Assembly (NCBI RefSeq): GCF_011043625.1
Contig: NZ_JAAKGT010000004.1
Coordinates: 332,526-396,525, forward strand
DNA from: Caulobacter sp. 602-2
Lineage (GTDB): Bacteria; Pseudomonadota; Alphaproteobacteria; Caulobacterales; Caulobacteraceae
Length of the DNA: 64,000 nt
Reading direction: 5' to 3'
Shown here: positions 17,640-24,371 of the stretch, piece after piece
How positions within the stretch are numbered: the stretch's first letter is position 1
Layout of the letters: each line of letters begins with the position of its first letter
Position numbers and translations under genes: made by a program
The notes under the pieces: model-generated
What the model was told of the DNA's origin: nothing
The model's input: only the letters and a program-made list of their open reading frames with translations
Databases searched by the model: none

Positions 17640-17739
17640 TTTATCGTTGGGCGGAGATGTGGCTTGACCGATGCGTGCTGTCAAGTCGATGCGCGTTGTG
17701 GGTGGCGTCACCGCCGCGCCTGCGCTATACGCCGCCGCG

Positions 17740-17820
17740 ATGACCCGCACGCCGCACCACCACGGCCACCACCACCATCCGACCTCGCCTCGCGGGATCG
17801 GCCGGGTCCGCACGCTCTAA
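17740..17820 (+). CDS. hisL: Histidine-rich leader peptide of hisS-hisZ-hisG
   Basis: A 26-codon ORF starts with ATG at 17740 and ends with TAA at 17820. Its N-terminal part reads MTRTPHHHGHHHH and it ends GRVRTL: seven His codons (six CAC, one CAT) in eight positions. It lies 91 bases upstream of hisS on the same strand. This is the layout of an amino-acid attenuator: ribosomes stall on the His codons when charged tRNA-His is scarce and change folding of the RNA downstream. A GCTATAC element at 17724-17730 resembles a Caulobacter -10 box and would place the transcript start within a few bases of the ATG, so the leader may be leaderless. No Shine-Dalgarno sequence is visible. Confidence 0.75.
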   Translation: MTRTPHHHGHHHHPTSPRGIGRVRTL

Positions 17821-17838
17821 AGCCGAGCGACCCAGCCA

Positions 17839-17904
17839 GAGCCCCGCCTAGCGGATGGGGCTTAAGTGCAAGCGCCATCCGTCGAAGCCTAGAGATCTCT
17901 AAGG
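17839..17904 (+). promoter_or_regulatory. Candidate his attenuator RNA structures
   Basis: CGGATGG at 17852-17858 can pair with CCATCCG at 17875-17881; with GCTT/AAGC inside, this gives an 11-bp hairpin with one mismatch and a 6-base loop. The same CGGATGG can instead pair with CCATCCG at 17775-17781, which lies at the end of the His codon run. A third option, GAGCCCC (17839-17845) with GGGGCTT (17857-17863), excludes the first hairpin. A small palindrome TAGAGATCTCTA at 17890-17901 abuts the hisS Shine-Dalgarno AAGGA. There is no U-tract, so control could be by Rho or at translation. Confidence 0.55.
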
Positions 17905-17911
17905 ACCGACG

Positions 17912-19399
17912 ATGACCGACGCTTCCGACGACACCAAGAACCAGGACTTCCGCCCCGAGGCCCGCGCCCCGCGCGGCTTCGCCGACAAGCGCGCCCGCGA
18001 CCTGCGCGCCGAGAAGTCGATCCTCGAGGCCGTCTCGGCCGTCTATGAGCGCTACGGCTTCGAGGCGCTCGACACCGGGGCCTTCGAATATGCCGACGCG
18101 CTGGGCAAGTTCCTGCCCGACAGCGATCGCCCGAACGAAGGCGTCTTTGCTTTGCAGGACGACGACGACCAGTGGATGGCCCTGCGCTACGACCTGACCG
18201 CGCCGCTGGCCCGCTTCGCCGCCCAGAACTGGGAAACCCTGCCCAAGCCCTTCCGCCGCTACGCCTTCGGTCCGGTGTGGCGCAACGAGAAGCCCGGCCC
18301 GGGCCGCTTCCGCCAGTTCATCCAGTGCGACGCCGACACCGTCGGCTCGGCCCGCCCGGAAGCCGACGCCGAGATCATCGCCATGGCCGTCGAGGGCCTG
18401 GAGGCCGCCGGCCTGCCGCGCGGCGCGGCGGTGCTGAAGATCAACAACCGCAAGCTCCTCAACGGCCTGCTCACCCAGGCCGGCGCCACCAGCGAAGGCC
18501 AGAAGCTGGCCGTGCTGCGCGCGGTCGACAAGCTGGACCGCCTGGGCGTCGACGGCGTGCGCCTGCTGCTGGGCGAGGGCCGCCTGGACGACAGCGGCGA
18601 CTTCACCAAGGGCGCGGGCCTGGCCGGCAAGGCCATCGACTCGGTGCTCGACTTCGTCCAGGCGGGCGTCGGCGGCCGTTCGGCCACCCTGAACAACATC
18701 GCCAAGGTCGTGGCCGGTTCGGCCGAGGGCGACGAGGGCCTGGAAGAGCTGGCCAAGATCGACGCGGCCCTGACCAGCCTGGGCGTCGCCGACGACCAGG
18801 CGATTATCGATCCGTCGATCGTGCGCGGCCTGGAATACTACACCGGCGCGGTGTTCGAGGCCGAACTCCTGCTCAGCACCACCGACGAGAAGGGTAACAA
18901 GGTCACTTTCGGCTCGATCGGCGGCGGCGGCCGCTACGACGATCTGGTGGCCCGCTTCACCGGCCAGCCGGTGCCGGCCACGGGCTTCTCGTTCGGCGTC
19001 TCGCGCCTGGCGGCGGCCCTGCGTGCGGCCGGCCGCGAGCCGGCTTCGGCCGCGCGTGGTCCCGTCGTGATCATCAATTTCGACCAGGCCCACATGGGCG
19101 AGTACTTCGCCGTCGCCGGCCAGCTGCGCGCGGCGGGCATCCCGGCCGAGGTCTATCTGGGAACCTCGGGCATGCGCCCGCAGATGAAGTACGCCGACCG
19201 CCGCCTGTCGCCGGCCGCCATCATGCTGGGCGGCGACGAGATCGCCGCTGGCACGGTGACGATCAAGGACCTGGACCTGGGTCGCGAGCTGGCCTCGGGC
19301 GTCGCCGACAACGCCGCCTGGAAGGCCGAGCGTCCCGGCCAGCAGACCATTCCGCGTGGCGACCTCGTCGCCGCCGTCAAGAAGATCATCGGGGGCTGA
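17912..19399 (+). CDS. hisS: Histidyl-tRNA synthetase
   Basis: HisRS charges tRNA-His. The class II core is visible: motif 1 region around LEAVSAVYERYGFEALDTGAFEY, motif 2 RRYAFGPVWRNEKPGPGRFRQFIQCDADTVG, the histidine-specific segments VRGLEYYTGAVFEAEL and SIGGGGRYDDLVARF, and a C-terminal anticodon-binding domain (VIINFDQAHMGEYFAVAGQLRAAGIPAEVYLG). The 495-residue length is slightly above the usual 420-500 range of bacterial forms. AAGGA precedes the ATG. It is the first gene of hisS-hisZ-hisG and has a His-rich leader peptide upstream, so charging and synthesis of histidine are likely regulated together. Confidence 0.96.
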   Translation: MTDASDDTKNQDFRPEARAPRGFADKRARDLRAEKSILEAVSAVYERYGFEALDTGAFEYADALGKFLPDSDRPNEGVFALQDDDDQWMALRYDLTAPLARFAAQNWETLPKPFRRYAFGPVWRNEKPGPGRFRQFIQCDADTVGSARPEADAEIIAMAVEGLEAAGLPRGAAVLKINNRKLLNGLLTQAGATSEGQKLAVLRAVDKLDRLGVDGVRLLLGEGRLDDSGDFTKGAGLAGKAIDSVLDFVQAGVGGRSATLNNIAKVVAGSAEGDEGLEELAKIDAALTSLGVADDQAIIDPSIVRGLEYYTGAVFEAELLLSTTDEKGNKVTFGSIGGGGRYDDLVARFTGQPVPATGFSFGVSRLAAALRAAGREPASAARGPVVIINFDQAHMGEYFAVAGQLRAAGIPAEVYLGTSGMRPQMKYADRRLSPAAIMLGGDEIAAGTVTIKDLDLGRELASGVADNAAWKAERPGQQTIPRGDLVAAVKKIIGG

Positions 19400-19403
19400 T
19401 CCG

Positions 19404-20537
19404 TTGAGGCTAGAGCGTTCCATCCCGGCGGAGGCGCTCGACGCCATCCGCGCTCCGTTCCTTCTCGCCGGGGCCGTCCCGACTGACGCCCCGGTGCTGC
19501 AGCCGCTGGGCCTGCTGCTGGATCTCGCCGGCGAGGCCATGCGCTCGCGGCTGTTCGTCGTCTCCGGCGACGGCGGCGATGAGGCCTGCCTGCGTCCCGA
19601 CTTCACCGTCGCCGTGGCCCGCCAGCACCTGTCCTCGGGCGCTGCGGCCGGCCGCTATCTCTATGAAGGCAAGGCCTTCCGCGTGGCCCCCCGCGGCAGC
19701 GACCGGGCCGAGGAGTTCCTGCAGATCGGCGTCGAGGCCTTCGAGGCCGCCGATCCGGTGGCCGCCGACGCCGAGATCGCCGCCCTGGCCTGGGCCGGCG
19801 CCGCGGCCGGCGGCCGCGACGACCTGACCCTGCTGCTGGGCGACGTCGGCTTGTTCGCCGCTTTCGTCGACAGCCTGGACCTGACCCCGCCGCTGGGCGC
19901 GCGGCTGAAGCGCACCTTCTCGCGTCCGCGCCAGCTGAAGGCCGAGCTCGAGGGCGAGGCCGCTCCGGTGGTCTCCAGCGAGCGCAGCCGCATCGCCGCC
20001 CTGCTGGCCGGCCTGCCCGAAGCCGAGGCCGCAGCCGTGCTGCAGGAGCTGTGGTCCCTGGCCGGCATCGAGCCGGTCGGCGGCCGCCGTCCGGCCGAGA
20101 TCGCCCATCGCCTGGTCGAGAAGGCCGAGGTGGTGAAGGCCGGCCGTCTGTCGGCGGATCAGGCCGACAAGGTTCGCGCCTTCCTGGCCGTCGGCGATGC
20201 GCCGGGCGCCGCGCTCGACGCCATCGCGGCCCTGGCCGGTCCCAATCGCGCCCCGCTCGACGCGGCCATCGAGGGCTGGCGCAAGCGCCTGGCCGGCATG
20301 GTGGCGCGCGGGGCGCCCGCCGACCGAATGAGACTGAACGCCGCCTTCGGGCGCGCCTTCGGCTATTACGACGGCTATCTCTTCGAGGTGCGAAGCGCCG
20401 CCCTCGGCGAGGAACGCCCGGTCGCCGCCGGCGGCCGCTACGACGGTCTGCCCGCCCGCCTGGGCAGCGAGACCAAGACCGGGGCCGTGGGCTGCATGGT
20501 GCGCCCGGCCCGCGCCTATGCCGGAGGCGGCGAATGA
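19404..20537 (+). CDS. hisZ: ATP phosphoribosyltransferase regulatory subunit HisZ
   Basis: HisZ is a catalytically inactive HisRS paralogue that binds HisG and allows histidine feedback. The sequence keeps the class II fold (LRPDFTVAVARQHLS, YEGKAFRVAPRGSDRAEEFLQIGVEAF, GYYDGYLFEVRSAALG, AAGGRYDGLPARLG) but has no C-terminal anticodon-binding domain. The TTG at 19404 follows hisS by 4 bases and has GGGGG just upstream, inside the hisS end; the earlier in-frame ATG would overlap hisS by 44 bases and add a low-complexity tail. Its 377 residues match the family. Confidence 0.93.
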   Translation: MRLERSIPAEALDAIRAPFLLAGAVPTDAPVLQPLGLLLDLAGEAMRSRLFVVSGDGGDEACLRPDFTVAVARQHLSSGAAAGRYLYEGKAFRVAPRGSDRAEEFLQIGVEAFEAADPVAADAEIAALAWAGAAAGGRDDLTLLLGDVGLFAAFVDSLDLTPPLGARLKRTFSRPRQLKAELEGEAAPVVSSERSRIAALLAGLPEAEAAAVLQELWSLAGIEPVGGRRPAEIAHRLVEKAEVVKAGRLSADQADKVRAFLAVGDAPGAALDAIAALAGPNRAPLDAAIEGWRKRLAGMVARGAPADRMRLNAAFGRAFGYYDGYLFEVRSAALGEERPVAAGGRYDGLPARLGSETKTGAVGCMVRPARAYAGGGE

Positions 20538-21496
20538 CCGCGCAGACCCCCATGATCTTCGCCATCCCCTCCAAGGGTCGCCTGAAGGAACAGGTCGAGG
20601 CCTGGCTGGCCGAATGCGGTTTCCGCGTCGAGATGACCGGCGGCGCGCGCGGCTATTCGGCCGAGCTGTCGGGCCTGCCCGGCGTGTCGGTGCGTCTGCT
20701 GTCGGCGGGCGACATCGCCGCGGGTCTCGACAGCGGCGACCTGCACCTGGGCGTCACCGGCGAGGATCTGCTGCGCGAGCGCGGCGACGACATGGATAGC
20801 CGGGTGATGCTGCTGCGCGCCCTGGGCTTTGGCCGCGCCGACCTGGTGGTGACCGCGCCCAAGAGCTGGCTCGACGTCGACACCATGGCCGACATCGACG
20901 AGGTCGGGCACCTGCACTTGGCCAAGACCGGCCGCCGCCTGCGGGTGGCCACCAAGTACGTCACCCAGACCCGCGCCTTCTTCGCCAAGCACGGCGTCGC
21001 CGACTATCGCATCGTCGAGAGCAGCGGGGCCACCGAGGGGGCGCCGGCCGCGGGCGCGGCCGAACTGGTGGTCGACATCACCACCACCGGCGCCACCCTG
21101 GCCGCCAACGGCCTGAAGGTGCTGTCCGACGGCGTCATCCTCAAGAGCCAGGCCCAGCTGACCGCTTCGCTGGTCACGCCGTGGACGGAGGGGCAGCTGG
21201 ATTGCCTGGCTCGCCTGCTGTCGGTGGTCGAGGCCAAGGGCCGGGCGCGCACCCTGGCCACCCTGGTCTGGCCGGCCGAACAGGATGCCGCCGGCCAGGC
21301 CGCGGTCGCGCCGTTCGTCGAGGCCGGGGGTTCGCGCCGGGCCAACGGCGCCCTGCTGGCGACCGGCGACCTGTTCGCCGCCGCCGCGGCCCTGGCGCAA
21401 GCGGGAGTCGAGCCGGTCACGGTCTCGCGTCCCGACTACGTGTTCGAATCCCGCTCGGCGGTGCTGGAGGCGCTCAAGGGCCGTCTGAAGGGCTGA
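20534..21496 (+). CDS. hisG: ATP phosphoribosyltransferase HisG
   Basis: HisG condenses ATP and PRPP in the first step of histidine synthesis. It overlaps hisZ by an ATGA junction, so the two are translationally coupled. The catalytic core spans about residues 1-215 (IFAIPSKGRLKEQVEAWLAECGF, DLHLGVTGEDLLRERGDD, RVATKYVTQTRAFFAKHG, and the PRPP loop ELVVDITTTGATLAANGL). A further ~100 residues follow, ending AALAQAGVEPVTVSRPDYVFESRSAVLEALKG, which resembles the ACT-like regulatory domain of long HisG. The 320-residue length is odd, because HisZ-dependent HisG proteins are normally short (about 200-230). Confidence 0.94.
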   Translation: MTAQTPMIFAIPSKGRLKEQVEAWLAECGFRVEMTGGARGYSAELSGLPGVSVRLLSAGDIAAGLDSGDLHLGVTGEDLLRERGDDMDSRVMLLRALGFGRADLVVTAPKSWLDVDTMADIDEVGHLHLAKTGRRLRVATKYVTQTRAFFAKHGVADYRIVESSGATEGAPAAGAAELVVDITTTGATLAANGLKVLSDGVILKSQAQLTASLVTPWTEGQLDCLARLLSVVEAKGRARTLATLVWPAEQDAAGQAAVAPFVEAGGSRRANGALLATGDLFAAAAALAQAGVEPVTVSRPDYVFESRSAVLEALKGRLKG

Positions 21497-21498
21497 TA

Positions 21499-21578
21499 TT
21501 TGACAAGTATGTCAAAAATTACCGAACCAAACGGTGATTAGTTTGACTTAGGCGTCCAAACTACGGGCTTGATGTCAA
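21499..21578. promoter_or_regulatory. Cluster of TTGAC/GTCAA inverted repeats
   Basis: TTTGACA-AGTA-TGTCAAA (21499-21516) is a perfect 7-bp inverted repeat starting right after the hisG stop. GTTTGAC-N6-GTCCAAAC (21541-21561) is an imperfect copy and TTGATGTCAA (21569-21578) a shorter one. They lie 40-120 bp upstream of the candidate small-RNA promoter at 21618. The spacing does not fit an FNR/FixK box. A protein-binding cluster controlling the RNA, or an hisG mRNA end, are both possible. Confidence 0.4.
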
Positions 21579-21617
21579 AAAAACGTCGAACCCCTTATGG
21601 AATCTAGATCGTTGCCG

Positions 21618-21646
21618 TTGACACGATCTCGGTTTTGCCGTTTTCT
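21618..21646 (+). promoter_or_regulatory. Sigma-70-type promoter
   Basis: TTGACA at 21618-21623 and TTTTCT at 21641-21646 are separated by exactly 17 bases. No protein gene follows on the plus strand; a strongly structured sequence begins about 7 bases downstream. Confidence 0.55.
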
Positions 21647-21652
21647 GACTGG

Positions 21653-21804
21653 GCAAGAGAGAAACGGGTCCACAGAGAACCCCCTCTCTTCGGCGTTTCG
21701 GGGAGGAAACGCCCGCCTAGATCGAATGATCGAGAAATAGCCAGACCCGCTGCGTTTATCCCCCGCAGCGGGTCTTGGTGTATCTGGGCCCTGGTTTCTC
21801 TTTT
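21653..21804 (+). ncRNA. Candidate structured small RNA, 6S-like layout
   Basis: The 5' and 3' ends pair over a long distance: AGAGAAAC (21658-21665) with GTTTCTCT (21794-21801), then GGGTCC (21666-21671) with GGGCCC (21786-21791), and CAGA with TCTG as an alternative register. Inside are a perfect 8-bp hairpin GGCGTTTC/GAAACGCC (21692-21713) and a perfect 12-bp hairpin AGACCCGCTGCG/CGCAGCGGGTCT (21743-21775). The RNA would end in CTCTTTT. A closing stem, a bubble with a small hairpin and a long terminal arm over about 150 nt recall 6S RNA, but I cannot confirm the family. Overlapping short ORFs look spurious. Confidence 0.45.
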
Positions 21805-21878
21805 CGACAAAAGAGTCAAAAATGACGAACGCGCGTTTAAGCGCGACCGTTGTTGGTTCGCCGTGTCTGCATCTCGTT

Positions 21879-22013
21879 CGTCATCCCGGGCGGAGGGCCG
21901 CGTAGCGTAGACCCGGGACCCAGGGGACTGGGCGCGACGCTTGAACCATCCTTCCAAGCCGTGGCCGACGCCCCTGCGTCTCGGCTCTTCGCTGCGCTAC
22001 GGCCGGGATGACG
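21879..22013. repeat. GTCATCCCGG-type intergenic element, copy 2
   Basis: Outer arms CGTCATCCCGG (21879-21889) and CCGGGATGACG (22003-22013) flank about 113 bases that contain smaller inverted pieces (cccgggacccaggggactgggcg; cttcgctgcgctacggcc). The arms match the hairpin at 4735-4774, but this copy is longer. It lies just downstream of the minus-strand MarR-GNAT gene. The whole 21497-22023 gap otherwise holds the repeat cluster and candidate RNA described separately. Confidence 0.75.
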
Positions 22014-22023
22014 CGGAGGGCGA

Positions 22024-22953
22024 CTACGCGCCCAGGTCCAGCGACCAGATCTGGTCGACCAGGTCCTGGCCGAACCGCCGGCAGGGCGCCTCCTCGATCA
22101 CCTGGAAGCCGGCCTGCTGATAGAGCCTGCGGGCGGCGCTCAGGGTCTTGACGGTCCACAGGTCCAGCCGCTGGTAGCCCAGCGCCCGGGCGCGAGCGAC
22201 GCAGGCCTCGACCAGCATCCGGCCCACGCCCATGCCGCGGGCGTCGGGCTCCACATAGAGCAGCCGCAGCTTGGCGGCGCCGGGCGTCTCGCCGCGCACG
22301 AGGAAGATCGAGCCGACCATCGCGCCGTCGGCCTGGGCGATCCAGGCGTCGTCCTTGGCCGGATCGAAGCCTTGGTGGAACCTGGCGACGATCTCGGCGA
22401 TCAGGGCCTCGTGGTCGCGGCCCCAGCCGTACTCTTTGGCATAGAGCAGCCCCTGGCGGGCGACGACCATGCCCAGGTCGCCGGGCTCCAGGCCGCGCAG
22501 CCTCGCCACCGGCGGGGCGTCGTCCTCGAACACCGCGGTGATGTCGCGCGCCGCCGCCAGCAGGCGGGCGCGGCGCAGCGGATGCAGGCCGTCGATCAGG
22601 CCGCCGACGCTGGCCTTGGTGTTGGCCTCCAGGGTCGCGAAGGCCGAGGCGCCCTCGTCGGTCAGCGACAGCAGCTGGTGGCGGCCGTGGGCGGGGTTCT
22701 CGCGCGTGGTGACTAGGCCGCGCTCGGCGAAGCGCTTGAGGGTGCGGCTGACCTGGGCGGGATCCAGGCCCAGGGCCCGGACGATCTCCGCGGCGACGGG
22801 GTCGGTGCGGGTGGCCAGCTCGTACAGCACGCGGGCCTCGCTCAGCGTGAAGGGGCTGCCGTCGTAGCTGGTGTCCAGCAGGCCCAGCCGGCGGGTGTAG
22901 GTGCGGTTGAAGGCCCGCAGGGCGGCGACGTCCTGGTCGTGCTGGCTGGTCAT
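22024..22953 (-). CDS. MarR-GNAT fusion: transcription regulator / acetyltransferase
   Basis: The 309-residue protein joins an N-terminal MarR winged helix (residues ~1-145: SPFTLSEARVLYELATRTDPVAAEIVRALGLDPAQVSRTLKRFAERGLVTTRENPAHGRHQLLSLTDEG) to a C-terminal GNAT acetyltransferase (~155-309) with the acetyl-CoA motif LLYVEPDARGMGVGRMLVEACVARARALGYQRLDLWT. This fusion is known in bacteria but the acetyl acceptor is not. The start at 22953 has GGAG nearby. Two 13-bp operator-like palindromes lie directly upstream, consistent with MarR autoregulation. It follows the thioesterase and small membrane gene in the same direction. Confidence 0.88.
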   Translation of the reverse strand: MTSQHDQDVAALRAFNRTYTRRLGLLDTSYDGSPFTLSEARVLYELATRTDPVAAEIVRALGLDPAQVSRTLKRFAERGLVTTRENPAHGRHQLLSLTDEGASAFATLEANTKASVGGLIDGLHPLRRARLLAAARDITAVFEDDAPPVARLRGLEPGDLGMVVARQGLLYAKEYGWGRDHEALIAEIVARFHQGFDPAKDDAWIAQADGAMVGSIFLVRGETPGAAKLRLLYVEPDARGMGVGRMLVEACVARARALGYQRLDLWTVKTLSAARRLYQQAGFQVIEEAPCRRFGQDLVDQIWSLDLGA

Positions 22954-22966
22954 GGCGACTCCAATG

Positions 22967-23004
22967 TTGATGGAGTCAATATTCCTTAGTGTTGACTGAG
23001 TCAA
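22967..23004. promoter_or_regulatory. Twin MarR-type operators with CcrM sites
   Basis: TTGACTGAGTCAA (22992-23004) is a perfect 13-bp palindrome and TTGATGGAGTCAA (22967-22979) an imperfect copy, 25 bp centre to centre. Each contains GAGTC, a GANTC methylation site of CcrM; a third GANTC is at 22957-22961. The distal operator overlaps the stop codon of the upstream small membrane gene, so the MarR-GNAT gene may have an internal promoter within a longer operon. Confidence 0.6.
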
Positions 23005-23351
23005 TAATCCGGTGGCGCGGCGGGCTTCGTGTCGCCAAGCGCTTGCCTGCGGTCCAGATAGGCGTCGAGCCGCCTTGCTGAACCTTCCCTGTCGCGCAGC
23101 GCCAGGACGCCGCAGAGCGACAGGACCAGGCCGACGAGGCCCGCCAAGGCCGGATAGATCCAGTAGAGCGCCGGATTGTGGGTGTGGCCGTGGCTTTTCC
23201 GGTGGAGGACGATCTCTTCCAGCAGACGGGTGGCCGGCTCGAAGATCGGCCGCCAGCGCCACAGGGCGAAGATGATCGCGGCCGACAGCAGCGGGGCGCC
23301 GAGTGTGAACGCCCAGAGGCGTAGGCGGGCGTCTTCACCTTGCGGCCGCAT
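23001..23351 (-). CDS. Small hypothetical inner-membrane protein
   Basis: The 116-residue protein has two clear hydrophobic helices, LWAFTLGAPLLSAAIIFALW (about 12-31) and ALYWIYPALAGLVGLVLSLCGVLAL (about 62-86), joined by a loop with a His-rich stretch (HRKSHGHTHNP). The C-terminus is charged and cytoplasmic-like (RDREGSARRLDAYLDRRQALGD). I do not recognise a family. Its ATG lies 2 bases after the thioesterase stop, so the two are almost certainly co-transcribed. Confidence 0.7.
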   Translation of the reverse strand: MRPQGEDARLRLWAFTLGAPLLSAAIIFALWRWRPIFEPATRLLEEIVLHRKSHGHTHNPALYWIYPALAGLVGLVLSLCGVLALRDREGSARRLDAYLDRRQALGDTKPAAPPDY

Positions 23352-23353
23352 GG

Positions 23354-24301
23354 CTAAAGCCCCAGACCCTCGACCGATCGTTCCGCCAGCTTCGCGGCCG
23401 CGGCCGGGCTGATGGCCACGGCCTTGCGGGCGTCGAGGTCGAAGGTGATGGCGCTGACGGTGGAGGTTCCGAAGGGCTGGCCGGTGTCGGGGTTCAGCAG
23501 CCAGTGGGCGCAGCGCATGACCCGGCCTTCGCTGCCGATCAGGCCCGAGCGCACTTCCAGCCGGTCGCCCAGGCGCGGCCAGGCCAGATAGACGATCCGG
23601 TACTCCAGCACGGCCCCGCCCACCCGACCGGGCGGCGGCTCGGCCGTCTCGGCGACGATGTCGCGCAAGGGGGCGATGAAGGCGCCGATGCCGTCGGACA
23701 CCCGGCCGATGAACTGTTCGGCCCGCATCCGTCCGAAGGCGTCGCACTCGCCGGTCGACAGCGCGCCCAGGCTGATGCGGGTCAGGCCAAGATCGTCGGC
23801 CCGGGCCAGCGAGGCCTGGGGGACGGCGGGCGAAAGGTCGACGCTGCGGGCCTGGGCGCGCTCGGGAACCTCGACCTTCAGCGTCTCGGCGCGTTCACGG
23901 ACGATCGTGGGCCAGGGGAAGGCCTCGCCCTCGCGCGGGGTCACGTGGGCCACGGTGGTCTGGAAGGTCGCCGCCAGTTCGCCGGTGGCCGAATGGACCA
24001 GCAGCTGCAGCAGCCTGGCCTCGGTCTCGCCGATCTCGATCACCCCGCCCAGCATGTGCAGCGGCGCGCCGGCGTGGGCTTCCTTCAGGAACCGGATGTG
24101 GTGTTCGCGGACCACCAGGGTGGCGTTGGCGTGCGGGGTGAAGGCGTGGGGCAGGCCCATCTCGGCGGCCAGCCCGACCAGCCCCTCCATCGCCCGGACG
24201 ACGTAGAAGCGCACGTTCATGTGCCCCATCTCGTCGCAGTCCCAGGTGTTGACCCCGCCGCGCCAGATCTCGACGCCGGGCAGTTCCGGTATGGGGGTCA
24301 T
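23354..24301 (-). CDS. Double-hotdog acyl-CoA thioesterase-like protein
   Basis: The 315-residue protein contains two tandem hotdog domains of the 4-hydroxybenzoyl-CoA thioesterase type. The first has NTWDCDEMGHMNVRFYVVRAMEGLVGLAAEMGL, with the Asp/Glu/His/Asn arrangement typical of this family; the second has STGECDAFGRMRAEQFIGRVSDGIGAFIAPL, an apparent degenerate copy. Such proteins hydrolyse acyl-CoA or acyl-carrier-bound substrates; the substrate is not predictable. It heads a minus-strand run with the small membrane protein and MarR-GNAT gene. The preceding Zur gene is on the same strand 70 bases upstream. Confidence 0.82.
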   Translation of the reverse strand: MTPIPELPGVEIWRGGVNTWDCDEMGHMNVRFYVVRAMEGLVGLAAEMGLPHAFTPHANATLVVREHHIRFLKEAHAGAPLHMLGGVIEIGETEARLLQLLVHSATGELAATFQTTVAHVTPREGEAFPWPTIVRERAETLKVEVPERAQARSVDLSPAVPQASLARADDLGLTRISLGALSTGECDAFGRMRAEQFIGRVSDGIGAFIAPLRDIVAETAEPPPGRVGGAVLEYRIVYLAWPRLGDRLEVRSGLIGSEGRVMRCAHWLLNPDTGQPFGTSTVSAITFDLDARKAVAISPAAAAKLAERSVEGLGL

Positions 24302-24371
24302 GTGGGCTTCCTCGTTTCGAGGTCAGCCTAGACGGCTTTTCCGCGCCGCCGCAATCGCGGGGCGCCGGCGC

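Noticed and set aside
17890..17901. Palindrome TAGAGATCTCTA as the main his terminator
   Set aside because: The stem is too short and has no U-tract; at most it may mask the hisS Shine-Dalgarno.
21499..21516. FNR/FixK box after hisG
   Set aside because: TTGA and TCAA are 8 bases apart instead of 6, so the spacing is wrong for an FNR-type dimer.
21604..21957. 117- and 91-residue ORFs on either strand over the candidate RNA
   Set aside because: No Shine-Dalgarno, no domain, biased toward Arg/Ser, and they run over perfect RNA-like hairpins and a repeat.
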